Position numbers and translations under genes: made by a program. This document shows positions 1 through 6,109 of a DNA stretch of 12,862 nt, piece by piece. The stretch comes from a bacterium (GTDB lineage: Bacteria > Zhuqueibacterota > Zhuqueibacteria > Thermofontimicrobiales > Thermofontimicrobiaceae). The DNA is taken from NCBI GenBank assembly GCA_011046315.1, contig DSAU01000384.1:1-12862 (forward strand), written 5' to 3'. How positions within the stretch are numbered: position 1 is the first letter of the stretch; the number at the start of each line of letters is the position of its first letter. Below the pieces are notes generated by a model that saw nothing but the letters and a program-made list of their open reading frames with translations, was not told the origin of the DNA and did not search any database.

Positions 1-87
1 AATCTGGGAAATAAAGACTTAGACAATCAGTTTATCGTTGAAGATAAGTTTGGGAAAAAAATAACACGCAATCTTGATAAGGATTAA
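1..87 (+). other. Short open frame running in from the left edge
   Basis: Frame 1 is open from the first base to TAA at 85-87 and encodes 28 residues, rich in Lys and Asp, ending ITRNLDKD. I do not recognise it. It may be the tail of an upstream gene cut by the window. It also lies about where the missing N-terminus of the following baeRF-like gene should be, so it could be a frame-shifted remnant of that start. It is too short to decide. Confidence 0.2.
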
Positions 88-293
88 ATTCCGTTTTCAC
101 CTATAAAAAAGGTACCGCAACGCTACAGAATTCGATCCGTTTCAAGAATTTACTTCGACAGGCAGAAGATAAACTTTGGCGACTCGAGTTGAGGTCTGAT
201 GAAATCGATTCGATGTTGCTTCCGTCCAGAGAGCTGATCAATGACAAACATTTTTGGCAACATCAGAGCGATGGTTTGGCGTATTTTTGTTAA
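81..293 (+). pseudogene. Frame-shifted N-terminal part of the baeRF-like gene
   Basis: This frame reads into the same protein as the main open frame that follows. It encodes NSIRFKNLLRQAEDKLW at about 129-179 and DKHFWQHQSDGLA at 243-281, a pattern I know from the N-terminal third of baeRF-type proteins. It then runs to TAA at 291-293. Homology continues without loss in the next frame from GTA at 281, so one G appears to be missing in GCG-GTA near 280-281. No ATG or GTG start lies upstream in this frame, and the usual segment before the TYKKGT stretch looks shortened. The extreme N-terminus is therefore lost, decayed or also frame-shifted. Confidence 0.6.
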
Positions 294-1177
294 ACGACGT
301 AACACGCTCATATCGAGTACCGTTGGATTTACATGAATTGCTGGTAGTGACCGATCGCTTTCACATCAAACCGCTGCTACCGTTAATCAGCGGTGATGGG
401 CGTTTTTATCTTCTTGTGCTGGATCTCAATCAAACCAGGCTTTTCCAGGCTACAAAAAACTTCATCAGTGAATTAGAGTTGAAGAACGCTCCCACCAGCT
501 TGGACGAAACTATGAAATATGACGATCCAGAAAAACAACTACAATTTCATAGCGGCACAGCGCCAGCTAAAGGAAGACGGGCTGCTATGTTTCACGGACA
601 CGGAGCTGGCAGCGATGAGACTGATAAGAAAAAAAACATCCTGCGCTTTTTTCACCAGCTCGATCATGGCGTTAGCGATTTGCTAACCGACCACAACGCG
701 CCGCTAATGTTGGCAGGAGTTGAGTATCTTCTCCCTCTCTACAGAGAAGCCAATTCGTATCCTAATTTGCTACCGAACGGAATCACCGAAAACACCGATG
801 AGATTAGCGATCAGGAGCTCCATGAAAAAGCCTGGAAAAAAATTCAACCCTATTTTCAACAAGCTGAGAAACAAGCTGCTGAGAAATATGCTTCGTTTGC
901 AGACAGCGGTCTTACTTCGGTACTAATTCAGGATGTGGTCAAACAATCGTACTACAAGCGAGTGGAGTCACTGTTTGTTGAAAAAGGAAAGCAACTATGG
1001 GGTGTTTTCGATAAAAACTCGGCGGAGATTCGAGTTCATGAAAAAGCCGAGCCAGGAGACCAAGATTTGCTCGACCTGGCTGCGGTTCAAACCTTCATCA
1101 ACGGCGGTGACGTTTTTCTGATGGAGCCAGAAAATATGCCGGAAGGCGCAGACATTGCCGCTGTTTATCGCTATTGA
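254..1177 (+). CDS. baeRF-type (eRF1-like) protein, main open frame
   Basis: This is the main body of a protein of the bacterial/archaeal eRF1-related (baeRF) group, a family linked by comparative genomics to ribosome rescue and translation quality control; the molecular role here is inferred. Family-like stretches are DRFHIKPLLPLISGDGRFY (about residues 34-52), YDDPEKQLQFHSG, RRAAMFHGHG, LAGVEYLLPLYREANSYP and the C-terminal DQDLLDLAAVQTFINGGDV ending in VYRY. The nominal start is a TTG at 254 and is probably not genuine. Recognisable homologous sequence lies upstream in another frame (81-293), and the first ten residues here do not fit the family until VFLLND. The intact gene would encode roughly 350-370 residues. 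If the missing base is an assembly error the gene is ordinary; if real, only a truncated product is possible. It is separated from the ATPase genes by 170 bases containing a terminator-like hairpin, so it is probably its own unit. Confidence 0.7.
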   Translation: MATSERWFGVFLLNDVTRSYRVPLDLHELLVVTDRFHIKPLLPLISGDGRFYLLVLDLNQTRLFQATKNFISELELKNAPTSLDETMKYDDPEKQLQFHSGTAPAKGRRAAMFHGHGAGSDETDKKKNILRFFHQLDHGVSDLLTDHNAPLMLAGVEYLLPLYREANSYPNLLPNGITENTDEISDQELHEKAWKKIQPYFQQAEKQAAEKYASFADSGLTSVLIQDVVKQSYYKRVESLFVEKGKQLWGVFDKNSAEIRVHEKAEPGDQDLLDLAAVQTFINGGDVFLMEPENMPEGADIAAVYRY

Positions 1178-1202
1178 CAATTTTTTTTCTCGATAGCAAT
1201 TA

Positions 1203-1232
1203 ATCCCGCCCTTCGACGGGATATCAGTTTTT
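1203..1232 (+). terminator. Weak intrinsic terminator after the baeRF-like gene
   Basis: ATCCCG (1203-1208) and CGGGAT (1217-1222) form a 6-bp stem with an 8-base loop. A run of five T's follows at 1228-1232, five bases beyond the stem. It sits 25 bases after the baeRF stop and before the ATPase promoter region, which is the right place. The stem is short and the T tract is displaced, so it may be leaky. Confidence 0.4.
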
Positions 1233-1240
1233 GCCATATT

Positions 1241-1277
1241 CAAAATTTTGACTCAAATTTTGAGATCTTACTGTAAA
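1241..1277 (+). promoter_or_regulatory. Possible atp promoter with two A/T palindromes
   Basis: CAAAATTTTG (1241-1250) is a perfect 10-base palindrome. CTCAAATTTTGAG (1252-1264) is a second inverted repeat immediately after it. A -35-like TTGACT (1248-1253) spans the junction, with a poor -10-like TGTAAA at 1272-1277 (spacer 18). The arrangement would suit a dimeric regulator binding over the -35 box of the atp operon, but the -10 match is weak and A/T palindromes arise easily by chance. Confidence 0.3.
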
Positions 1278-1347
1278 ATAAAAGGTTTAATTATTTTATA
1301 TCCGACCGGAGACGAGTAAAAGGTGAATTTTTAAATACGCAAATGTC

Positions 1348-2049
1348 ATGAATGAAAACAAGACCAATTCTCAACCTCAGCCCAATCGCGGTAGCGTCGC
1401 CTCAGTCAAAGGAAGCGTCATCGATGTCCATTTTCCCAACCGAATTCCTGCCCTGTATAGTTTGTTAGTGACGGGTGAGGAGCAACAAATTCATCTCGAA
1501 GTTATGGCATTATTGTCAACCGATACTGTTCGTTGCATCGCGCTGACCTCGACGCAAGGTCTGGCGCGCAGCGCAACTGTCATTGACACCGGCCGAACGC
1601 TCGAAGTACCGGTAGGCGAGCAGTTGTTGGGAAGAGTGTTTGATGTGTTTGGAAACACTCTCGATAGAAAAGGAGAGCTGGACATCAGCAAGCGGCGCAG
1701 CATACACCAGAAACCGGTACCAGTCGCTGAGCGCGCCACTACCTCGGAAATCTTCACCACCGGCATTAAAGCCATTGATGTATTATCCCCGCTGGAACGT
1801 GGTGGAAAAGCCGGTTTATTTGGCGGCGCCGGTGTTGGCAAGACCGTGCTTATTATGGAAATGATTCACAACATGGTGGGTCAATATGAAGGCGTGAGCA
1901 TCTTTTGCGGCATTGGTGAGCGGATTCGAGAAGCCGTTGACCTCTACCGAGAAGCCAAAGAATCTGGTGTGTTAGACAACACAATTTTGCTGTTCGGCCA
2001 GATGAATGAACAGCTGGCGCCAGATTTCGAGTTGGCCATGCTGCCCTGA
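1348..2049 (+). CDS. atpD: N-ATPase subunit beta, 5' part of frameshifted gene
   Basis: This is the N-terminal half of the catalytic beta subunit, which hydrolyses or makes ATP at the F1 alpha/beta interface. After a short Asn/Gln-rich leader come the beta-barrel domain (GSVIDVHFPNRIPALYS) and the nucleotide-binding domain, with Walker A GGAGVGKT at residues 159-166 (Lys165) and the catalytic-Glu motif GER with Glu191. The next conserved block should read roughly NEPxGARxRV, but this frame gives NEQLAPDFELAMLP and stops at TGA 2047-2049. Dropping one base after GAA 2008-2010 restores AGARFRV and leads straight into the second half. ATG 1348 is chosen because TGA at 1324-1326 closes the frame upstream; a purine-rich AAAAGGTG lies about 23 bases away, too far to be a good ribosome site. 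atpD first in the operon is typical of N-ATPases. Confidence 0.9.
   Translation: MNENKTNSQPQPNRGSVASVKGSVIDVHFPNRIPALYSLLVTGEEQQIHLEVMALLSTDTVRCIALTSTQGLARSATVIDTGRTLEVPVGEQLLGRVFDVFGNTLDRKGELDISKRRSIHQKPVPVAERATTSEIFTTGIKAIDVLSPLERGGKAGLFGGAGVGKTVLIMEMIHNMVGQYEGVSIFCGIGERIREAVDLYREAKESGVLDNTILLFGQMNEQLAPDFELAMLP
2007..2049 (+). other. atpD: Single-base deletion site in atpD
   Basis: The first frame is homologous up to Glu at 2008-2010 and the second from GCT at 2013. The second frame has a TGA at 2007-2009 and the first has one at 2047-2049, so the shift must lie between about 2010 and 2046; homology places it at 2011-2012. Inserting one C (GAA-CCA-GCT) would give the expected NEPAGARFRVG. 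No slippery heptamer is visible, so programmed frameshifting is unlikely. The change is a CC-to-C contraction, compatible with either mutation or consensus error. Confidence 0.85.
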
Positions 2050-2051
2050 CC

Positions 2052-2747
2052 ATGGCTGAATACTTTCGCGATGAGGCGAAACAGGATGTCCTGCTCCTCA
2101 TTGACAACATCTTCCGTTTTATTCAGGCGGGAGCGGAAGTATCGGGCCTCATGGGGCGACTACCCTCGCGTGTGGGTTATCAACCCACCCTGGCTACGGA
2201 ACTGGCTGAACTGGAAGAGCGCATCTGCAACACCCGCACCGGCTCCATCACATCGATACAAGCAGTATATGTACCAGCGGATGATTTTACCGATCCGGCA
2301 GCAGTGCACACCTTTTCGCATCTGTCCGCTTCCATTGTGCTGTCCCGAAAGCGAGCCAGTCAGGGACTCTATCCGGCTATGGACCCACTTCAGTCAAATT
2401 CGAAAATGCTAACTCCCCACATCATAGGAGAACGGCACTATCGAATTGCCCAGCGGATACGACAGACCTTAGCCGAATACGAAGAACTGAAAGACATCAT
2501 TGCTATGCTGGGTATGGAAGAGTTATCTCGTAATGACCAGCGCACCGTGCATCGGGCGCGCCGATTGGAACGATTCTTGACACAACCCTTTTTCGTAACC
2601 GAAGCCTTCACCGGTAAAAAAGGAAAAATGGTTGATCTGGAGAAAGCGCTTACTGGCTGCGAACGAATTCTTGAGGATGAATTTGTTGATTATTCTGAAG
2701 ATGCTTTTTATATGATAGGAAACATCGATGAGGCGGAAAACTCATGA
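2052..2747 (+). CDS. atpD: N-ATPase subunit beta, 3' part of frameshifted gene
   Basis: This is the C-terminal half of the beta subunit. It opens within the conserved LTMAEYFRDE block and contains the Walker B strand DVLLLIDNIFRF, SGLMGRLPSRVGYQPTLA, the SIQAVYVPADDFTDPAA loop and the helical C-terminal domain. MEELSRNDQ occupies the place of the DELSEED lever that contacts gamma. The 'ATG' at 2052 is an internal methionine, not a real start, and no ribosome site precedes it. Homology in this frame extends back to 2013. Joined with the first half and one restored base, the gene spans 1348-2747 and encodes about 466 residues, normal for beta. Its TGA overlaps the atpC start in an ATGA, which indicates translational coupling. 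As written, full-length beta could not be made, and the complex would have no complete catalytic sites. Confidence 0.9.
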   Translation: MAEYFRDEAKQDVLLLIDNIFRFIQAGAEVSGLMGRLPSRVGYQPTLATELAELEERICNTRTGSITSIQAVYVPADDFTDPAAVHTFSHLSASIVLSRKRASQGLYPAMDPLQSNSKMLTPHIIGERHYRIAQRIRQTLAEYEELKDIIAMLGMEELSRNDQRTVHRARRLERFLTQPFFVTEAFTGKKGKMVDLEKALTGCERILEDEFVDYSEDAFYMIGNIDEAENS

Positions 2748-3124
2748 AGCTTAAAGTTCTGTTGCCGAATAAAATTCTGGTAGAAGAAGAAGTCAGAAAA
2801 GTCGTGGCTGAAGCCGAAAACGGCTCGTTCGGGATTTTACCCCGACATATCGATTTTTTAACCGTATTAGTTCCGGGGATTCTTTCCTTTGTTGCTGACA
2901 GTGGTAGCGAAGAATTTTTAGCGGTTGACGAAGGGGTTTTGGTCAAATGCGGGCCAGAGGTATTGGTGTCGGTGCGAAACGCCTTGCGAGGCGCTGATTT
3001 AGGAGATCTGCAAGAAAGGCTCGAACAAGAATTCATGCTGCTGGATGAACACGAGAGAATGGCTCGTTCAGCCATTGCCCGGCTCGAAGCAGGCTTTATT
3101 CGCCGCTTTATCCAACAGGAATAG
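2744..3124 (+). CDS. atpC: N-ATPase subunit epsilon
   Basis: Epsilon is part of the rotating central stalk. It couples gamma to the c-ring and in many F-ATPases brakes hydrolysis through its C-terminal helices. The 126-residue product starts MKLKVLLP and has the beta-sandwich signature GSFGILPRHIDFLTVLVPGIL (residues about 27-47), then FLAVDEGVLVKCG. It ends in a charged helical hairpin, LQERLEQEFMLLDEHERM onward. Length is at the short end of the normal range. The ATG overlaps the atpD stop by the ATGA arrangement, so translation is probably coupled to beta. Epsilon directly after beta is usual in both F-type and N-type operons. Confidence 0.92.
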   Translation: MKLKVLLPNKILVEEEVRKVVAEAENGSFGILPRHIDFLTVLVPGILSFVADSGSEEFLAVDEGVLVKCGPEVLVSVRNALRGADLGDLQERLEQEFMLLDEHERMARSAIARLEAGFIRRFIQQE

Positions 3125-3168
3125 AGAATAATTGATTTTTTTTAAACGGAAATTTTATTGGAACAACA

Positions 3169-3483
3169 ATGAACAGTTCTGCAAACCAGCAACGTCAGAA
3201 GCTACAAAAGGAACTTAGTAACAAAATTGGTTCAAAAGAAAGGCGCAAATTACTGGCGCAAAAAAAAAGAGAGCACGGCAGTGTCTTGTTTGGACTTGGT
3301 ATGTTCGGCATGGTCGGCTGGGCAGTGGCTATCCCAACCCTGGTTTTTCTTGCGATAGGAATCTGGATTGATTCAACTTATCCGGGCCGTATTTCCTGGA
3401 CGCTGATTTTCTTGTTTGTTGGCGTTGTGCTCGGATGTATTAATGCGTGGTATTGGGTTAGTAAAGAAAGCCAACAAGGCTGA
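3169..3483 (+). CDS. atpQ: N-ATPase accessory membrane protein AtpQ (AtpI-like)
   Basis: A small membrane protein of the AtpI-related group found in N-ATPase operons, where AtpQ is thought to help assemble the c-ring or handle divalent cations; its exact role is unsettled. Residues 1-36 are a highly basic, Gln/Lys-rich cytoplasmic segment. Two transmembrane helices follow at about 39-66 and 76-97, the first ending in GIWIDSTYPGR with Asp68 at the membrane edge, a position typical of the family. The length of 104 residues is normal. It lies 44 bases after atpC; a weak GGAA precedes the ATG. Position between epsilon and AtpR is diagnostic for the N-ATPase class. Confidence 0.85.
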   Translation: MNSSANQQRQKLQKELSNKIGSKERRKLLAQKKREHGSVLFGLGMFGMVGWAVAIPTLVFLAIGIWIDSTYPGRISWTLIFLFVGVVLGCINAWYWVSKESQQG

Positions 3484-3560
3484 TTTCGAAATAAGTCTTT
3501 TTTTTGAACCTGTTATAGAGTATGATTGCAGCATTTAAGACTCTTTAACTGGAGACCTGC

Positions 3561-3644
3561 ATGTTTTGTACCACTATCGTCCATTTACTGAGAACGAATA
3601 GTATTAAACAACAACCGAAGAGAAGCCAAAATGAATGTTTTTAA
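3561..3644 (+). CDS. Possible 27-residue leader peptide before atpR
   Basis: An ATG at 3561 preceded by GGAG (3551-3554, 6-base gap) opens a 27-codon frame ending at TAA 3642-3644, 14 bases inside atpR. The product, MFCTTIVHLLRTNSIKQQPK and onward, matches nothing I recognise. It sits in an unusually long gap (147 bases) between atpQ and atpR, which are normally adjacent. It could couple translation into atpR, whose own ribosome site is poor, or be a chance frame. No coding bias can be judged at this length. Confidence 0.22.
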   Translation: MFCTTIVHLLRTNSIKQQPKRSQNECF

Positions 3645-3921
3645 TATGTCGATATCATTCATAGTTGGCTTGCTACTCGGACTCTTTTTCTTTGGCGCAT
3701 TATGGTTAACTGTCCGGCAAATCCCAAACAGCCGGCATCCGGGTCTTTTGCTTTTTATTAGTTTTTTGGCACGCATGGGCTTGATCCTTTTTGCATTTTA
3801 TCTCATAGTAAAAGATGGTCAGTGGCAAAATCTGTTGATATGCCTGACAGGCTTTATTTTAATGAGACTGGTGCTGCTACGCCGTTGGGGCTCCAAAGGA
3901 GACAATTCAAAAACCGATTAG
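3631..3921 (+). CDS. atpR: N-ATPase subunit AtpR
   Basis: AtpR is a small membrane protein found only with N-ATPases. The family has conserved arginines inside the membrane that have been proposed to interact with the ion-binding glutamate of subunit c. The 96-residue product has three hydrophobic helices at about 7-28, 38-60 and 64-82. Arg48 lies inside the second and Arg79 inside the third, with Arg29 at the end of the first. The C-terminus is basic and then polar (RRWGSKGDNSKTD). The start at 3631 is the first ATG after an upstream in-frame TGA at 3589-3591. Its ribosome site is weak (AAGAGAAG, 3619-3626). A gap of 19 bases with AAAGGAG leads to atpB. Identification rests on size, helices, buried arginines and position. 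Confidence 0.82.
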   Translation: MNVFNMSISFIVGLLLGLFFFGALWLTVRQIPNSRHPGLLLFISFLARMGLILFAFYLIVKDGQWQNLLICLTGFILMRLVLLRRWGSKGDNSKTD

Positions 3922-3940
3922 TAAAGGAGAGTGAAGATAA

Positions 3941-4666
3941 ATGGATATCAGTCCGGATAGCATTGTTTACTGGCAACGGGGACCTATTAAGTTGAATGCA
4001 ACCATCGTGTTCTCCTGGGTGGTGATGGTGTTGCTGTTGTTCGTTTCATGGCTGGCAACTCGCCGGCTGTCCGTTGAACCCAAAATGTCACGGTGGCAAA
4101 ATTTGATCGAATCAATAGTGGATTACATGAGAACTCAAATACGCGCTGTCATTCAGCAACAATCAGGGCGATACCTCTATTTTGTGGGAACGCTGTTTTT
4201 GTTTATTTCACTATCCAATCTCCTGGTTATCGTTCCCGGCTATCATCCCCCAACGGCTTCGATCAACACAACAGCGGCATTAGCGCTTTGTGTTTTCTTT
4301 GCCGTTCCCATCTACAGCATCATGCAAAAGGGGCTGAAAGGGTATCTCCAACGCTACATCAAACCTACGGTTTTTATGTTGCCCTTTCATATTATTGGAG
4401 AAATGTCGCGAACGCTATCCCTGGCAGTGAGGCTATTTGGAAATATAATGAGCGGTACACTGATTGTAGCCATTTTGCTCTCGGTCGCGCCGTTATTTTT
4501 ACCTATCGTAATGGAATTGTTAGGACTATTGATCGGACAAATTCAGGCTTACATTTTTGCTGTGCTTGCCTTAATCTATATCGCCTCCGGCGTAACTGCA
4601 CAAGATAAAAACCAGGGCGATCAAAACGAGAATAATAACAATAATGACCGAAAGGAGAATGATTAA
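3941..4666 (+). CDS. atpB: N-ATPase subunit a
   Basis: The stator membrane subunit that forms the two ion half-channels next to the c-ring. The essential arginine is Arg164 in SRTLSLAVRLFGN (residues 156-168), followed by the ELLGLLIGQIQAYIFAVL helix (192-209) that lines the second channel; both are clear family signatures. Five or six hydrophobic helices are evident. At 241 residues it is short like other N-ATPase a subunits, lacking the longer N-terminus of housekeeping versions. The last 20 residues are an odd hydrophilic tail, rich in Asn and Gln with five Asn in a row. A good AAAGGAG ribosome site lies 9 bases before the ATG. The stop codon directly abuts the atpE start. Confidence 0.94.
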   Translation: MDISPDSIVYWQRGPIKLNATIVFSWVVMVLLLFVSWLATRRLSVEPKMSRWQNLIESIVDYMRTQIRAVIQQQSGRYLYFVGTLFLFISLSNLLVIVPGYHPPTASINTTAALALCVFFAVPIYSIMQKGLKGYLQRYIKPTVFMLPFHIIGEMSRTLSLAVRLFGNIMSGTLIVAILLSVAPLFLPIVMELLGLLIGQIQAYIFAVLALIYIASGVTAQDKNQGDQNENNNNNDRKEND

Positions 4667-4945
4667 ATGGAAAGTATTACAGTTATCGGCAAATTTTCGA
4701 TTCTTGTAGCAGGATTGACCATGGCTATCGGTTCGATTGGACCTGCAATCGGACAGGGGATCGCTTTAGCACGAGCATTAAGTGCCATTGCTCAACAACC
4801 GGATGAATCCAATAATATCACCCGTACACTTTTTGTTGGTTTGGCAATGGTGGAATCCACGGCGATTTACTGCTTTGTGATATCTATTATTCTAATTTTT
4901 GCCAATCCGTTCTGGAAACACGTAGTGCAGCAAGCTGGGGGTTAA
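4667..4945 (+). CDS. atpE: N-ATPase subunit c with Na+-binding signature
   Basis: The rotor-ring proteolipid. Two helices (about 5-40 and 50-82) are joined by the polar loop AQQPDESNN; the conserved R-QP loop reads ARALSAIAQQP. Compared from memory with the Na+-binding c subunit of Ilyobacter tartaricus (Gln32, Val63, Glu65, Ser66, Thr67, Tyr70), this protein has Gln30 in GPAIGQG and Glu63-Ser64-Thr65 with Tyr68 in MVESTAIY. Only the Val63 equivalent (Met61) differs, and that residue contributes a backbone carbonyl. This predicts Na+ coupling, although some N-ATPases such as that of Burkholderia pseudomallei are reported to use H+. The gene starts immediately after the atpB stop, with its AAAGGAGA ribosome site inside atpB, so translation is tightly coupled, as expected for a subunit needed in many copies. 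Confidence 0.95.
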   Translation: MESITVIGKFSILVAGLTMAIGSIGPAIGQGIALARALSAIAQQPDESNNITRTLFVGLAMVESTAIYCFVISIILIFANPFWKHVVQQAGG

Positions 4946-4948
4946 ATT

Positions 4949-5791
4949 ATGCAGATCGATTGGTTCACCTTTATCGCTCAAATCGTCAACTTTCTGATCA
5001 TTCTGGCGTTGCTCAAATATTTTTTGTACGATCGCATCGTGAATGCAATGGACAAACGGGAACAAAAAATTACCGACCAGTTGCAGCAGGCAGAGGACAG
5101 CAGAAAACAAGCCGAACAAGAAGAAGAGAATTTTAAGACAAAGTCTCAAGAGCTGGAAAAACAGCGAGACGAAATTATCAATCAAGCCAAAGAAGATGCG
5201 GAAGCTGAGCACAAAAAACTGATAAAAAAAGCTAAAACAGAAATAGAGCAACAACAGGCGCAATGGCGGAAATCCCTTCAGCAAGAGCAGAATAATTTTT
5301 TTCAAAATTTACGTCAGAAAATGGGGCAACAAATTGGTACGTTATCCCGACAGATACTGCATGATCTGGCAGATGACGATTTAGAAGATCGAATGATCAA
5401 GGTTTTCATCAAGCGCTTACACGGGCTCAATGAAGACGAGCGAAATGACATTGCGAGTCTGACAAAAAATTCCGAACAAACCATTATTGTTCGCAGCTCG
5501 TTTGAGATTGTCAAAAAAGCACGTCAGGAAATTAAAGAAGCATTCGCCGAATTCGTTGAAAATAAACTCGATCTAAAGTTCGAGACTTCTTCAGATTTGA
5601 TTTGTGGCATTGAAATGATTGCCAATGGACAAAAGCTTGCCTGGAGTGTTGACGGCTATCTGGATAATTTAGAACAAGAAATCTCCCGGGCATTAAAAGA
5701 AGAAACGGCTGAGACAGATTCTTCTTCAAAAGCATCGGCAAAAAAGAGCAACAGATCTAAATCAGAAGCTGAAACGAACTCTAATTCCTGA
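4949..5791 (+). CDS. atpF: N-ATPase long subunit b with delta-like C-terminus
   Basis: The peripheral-stalk subunit that holds F1 still against the rotor. Residues 1-30 are the membrane anchor (FIAQIVNFLIILALLKYFL). About 34-125 is a long charged coiled coil rich in Gln, Glu and Lys. From about 130 the protein differs from ordinary b: residues 140-250 resemble the C-terminal domain of subunit delta, notably DLICGIEMIANGQKLAWS (216-233), which parallels the delta motif DLIGGI...DGS. This fits the absence of any atpH gene here, a known feature of N-ATPases, whose b subunits are extended. The last 30 residues are a low-complexity Ser/Lys/Glu tail. At 280 residues it is much longer than the usual 155-170. 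It starts 3 bases after atpE; the GGGG just before that stop may serve as ribosome site. Confidence 0.9.
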   Translation: MQIDWFTFIAQIVNFLIILALLKYFLYDRIVNAMDKREQKITDQLQQAEDSRKQAEQEEENFKTKSQELEKQRDEIINQAKEDAEAEHKKLIKKAKTEIEQQQAQWRKSLQQEQNNFFQNLRQKMGQQIGTLSRQILHDLADDDLEDRMIKVFIKRLHGLNEDERNDIASLTKNSEQTIIVRSSFEIVKKARQEIKEAFAEFVENKLDLKFETSSDLICGIEMIANGQKLAWSVDGYLDNLEQEISRALKEETAETDSSSKASAKKSNRSKSEAETNSNS

Positions 5792-5805
5792 TATCACAGC
5801 TCGTA

Positions 5806-5831
5806 ACAAATGGATCATAATTGATCTTTGT
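5806..5831 (+). terminator. Weak hairpin just after atpF
   Basis: ACAAA (5806-5810) pairs with TTTGT (5827-5831), and inside it GATC (5813-5816) pairs with GATC (5823-5826) around the loop ATAATT, with a TG bulge. A TTTT lies at 5839-5842. It could partly terminate or protect the atpD-F transcript. The stem is A/T-rich and bulged, so support is slight. Confidence 0.2.
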
Positions 5832-5858
5832 GGATTGTCTTTTAGTATTGGTAGTGAA

Positions 5859-5891
5859 AAATCTCCAAGTCCCTATTTTAGGAGGGGATTT
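5859..5891 (+). repeat. Imperfect hairpin between atpF and atpA
   Basis: AAATCTCC (5859-5866) pairs with GGGGATTT (5884-5891), with one G-T wobble. Inside it CCTA (5872-5875) pairs with TAGG (5879-5882) around TTT. The form resembles the small C/G-rich palindromes that are dispersed through some bacterial genomes, but only one copy is seen here. Its 3' arm contains the strong ribosome-site sequence TAGGAGGGG. Confidence 0.4.
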
Positions 5892-5892
5892 C

Positions 5893-5940
5893 GTGGATCA
5901 ACTTGTCGCCGAAATACATAAATTCAATACCACCCTTTAA
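5893..5940 (+). CDS. Possible 15-residue peptide with strong ribosome site
   Basis: GTG at 5893 is preceded by TAGGAGGGGATTTC, a near-perfect Shine-Dalgarno at ideal distance. It opens a 16-codon frame (MDQLVAEIHKFNTTL) closed by TAA at 5938-5940. The ribosome site lies in the 3' arm of the hairpin at 5859-5891, so folding would hide it. It could be a leader peptide, or the first codons of a decayed gene, since the same frame continues past the stop for another 17 codons to a TGA. I recognise no homologue. Confidence 0.2.
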   Translation: MDQLVAEIHKFNTTL

Positions 5941-6080
5941 AAAAGAGAGCAAGGCATAGGATTAAGAAAAGCCTGCAACATCACGAAGGGATGAAACGAT
6001 TATAGAATAATGAGCCAGGATAGCATAACCAAACCCGAATCAGTAAAATAGCTCAATAAGCGGAATCAGAAATCACCCCC

Positions 6081-6109
6081 TTCACAAAATCCAAAGCCTG
6101 GCGTATAAT
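6081..6109 (+). promoter_or_regulatory. Near-consensus sigma70 promoter upstream of atpA
   Basis: TTCACA (6081-6086) and TATAAT (6104-6109) are separated by exactly 17 bases. The -10 is a perfect match and the -35 matches four of six positions. Initiation would fall near 6116, leaving a leader of about 49 bases before the atpA ATG at 6165. It would give alpha and gamma a separate transcript from the rest of the ATPase. The case rests on sequence match alone. Confidence 0.6.

Noticed and set aside
2007..2049. Programmed ribosomal frameshift in atpD
   Set aside because: There is no slippery heptamer or downstream stem at the only permitted position, and I know of no such recoding in beta subunits. 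A plain deletion or read error fits better.
4892..5305. 137-residue reverse-strand frame, very rich in Leu and Phe
   Set aside because: The hydrophobic look comes from reading the Lys/Glu/Gln-rich coiled coil of atpF on the opposite strand; it is an artefact of composition.
5941..6060. A missing delta (atpH) gene or its remnant between atpF and atpA
   Set aside because: No frame shows delta-like sequence, stops are frequent, and the delta-like motif already lies inside atpF. N-ATPase operons normally lack atpH.
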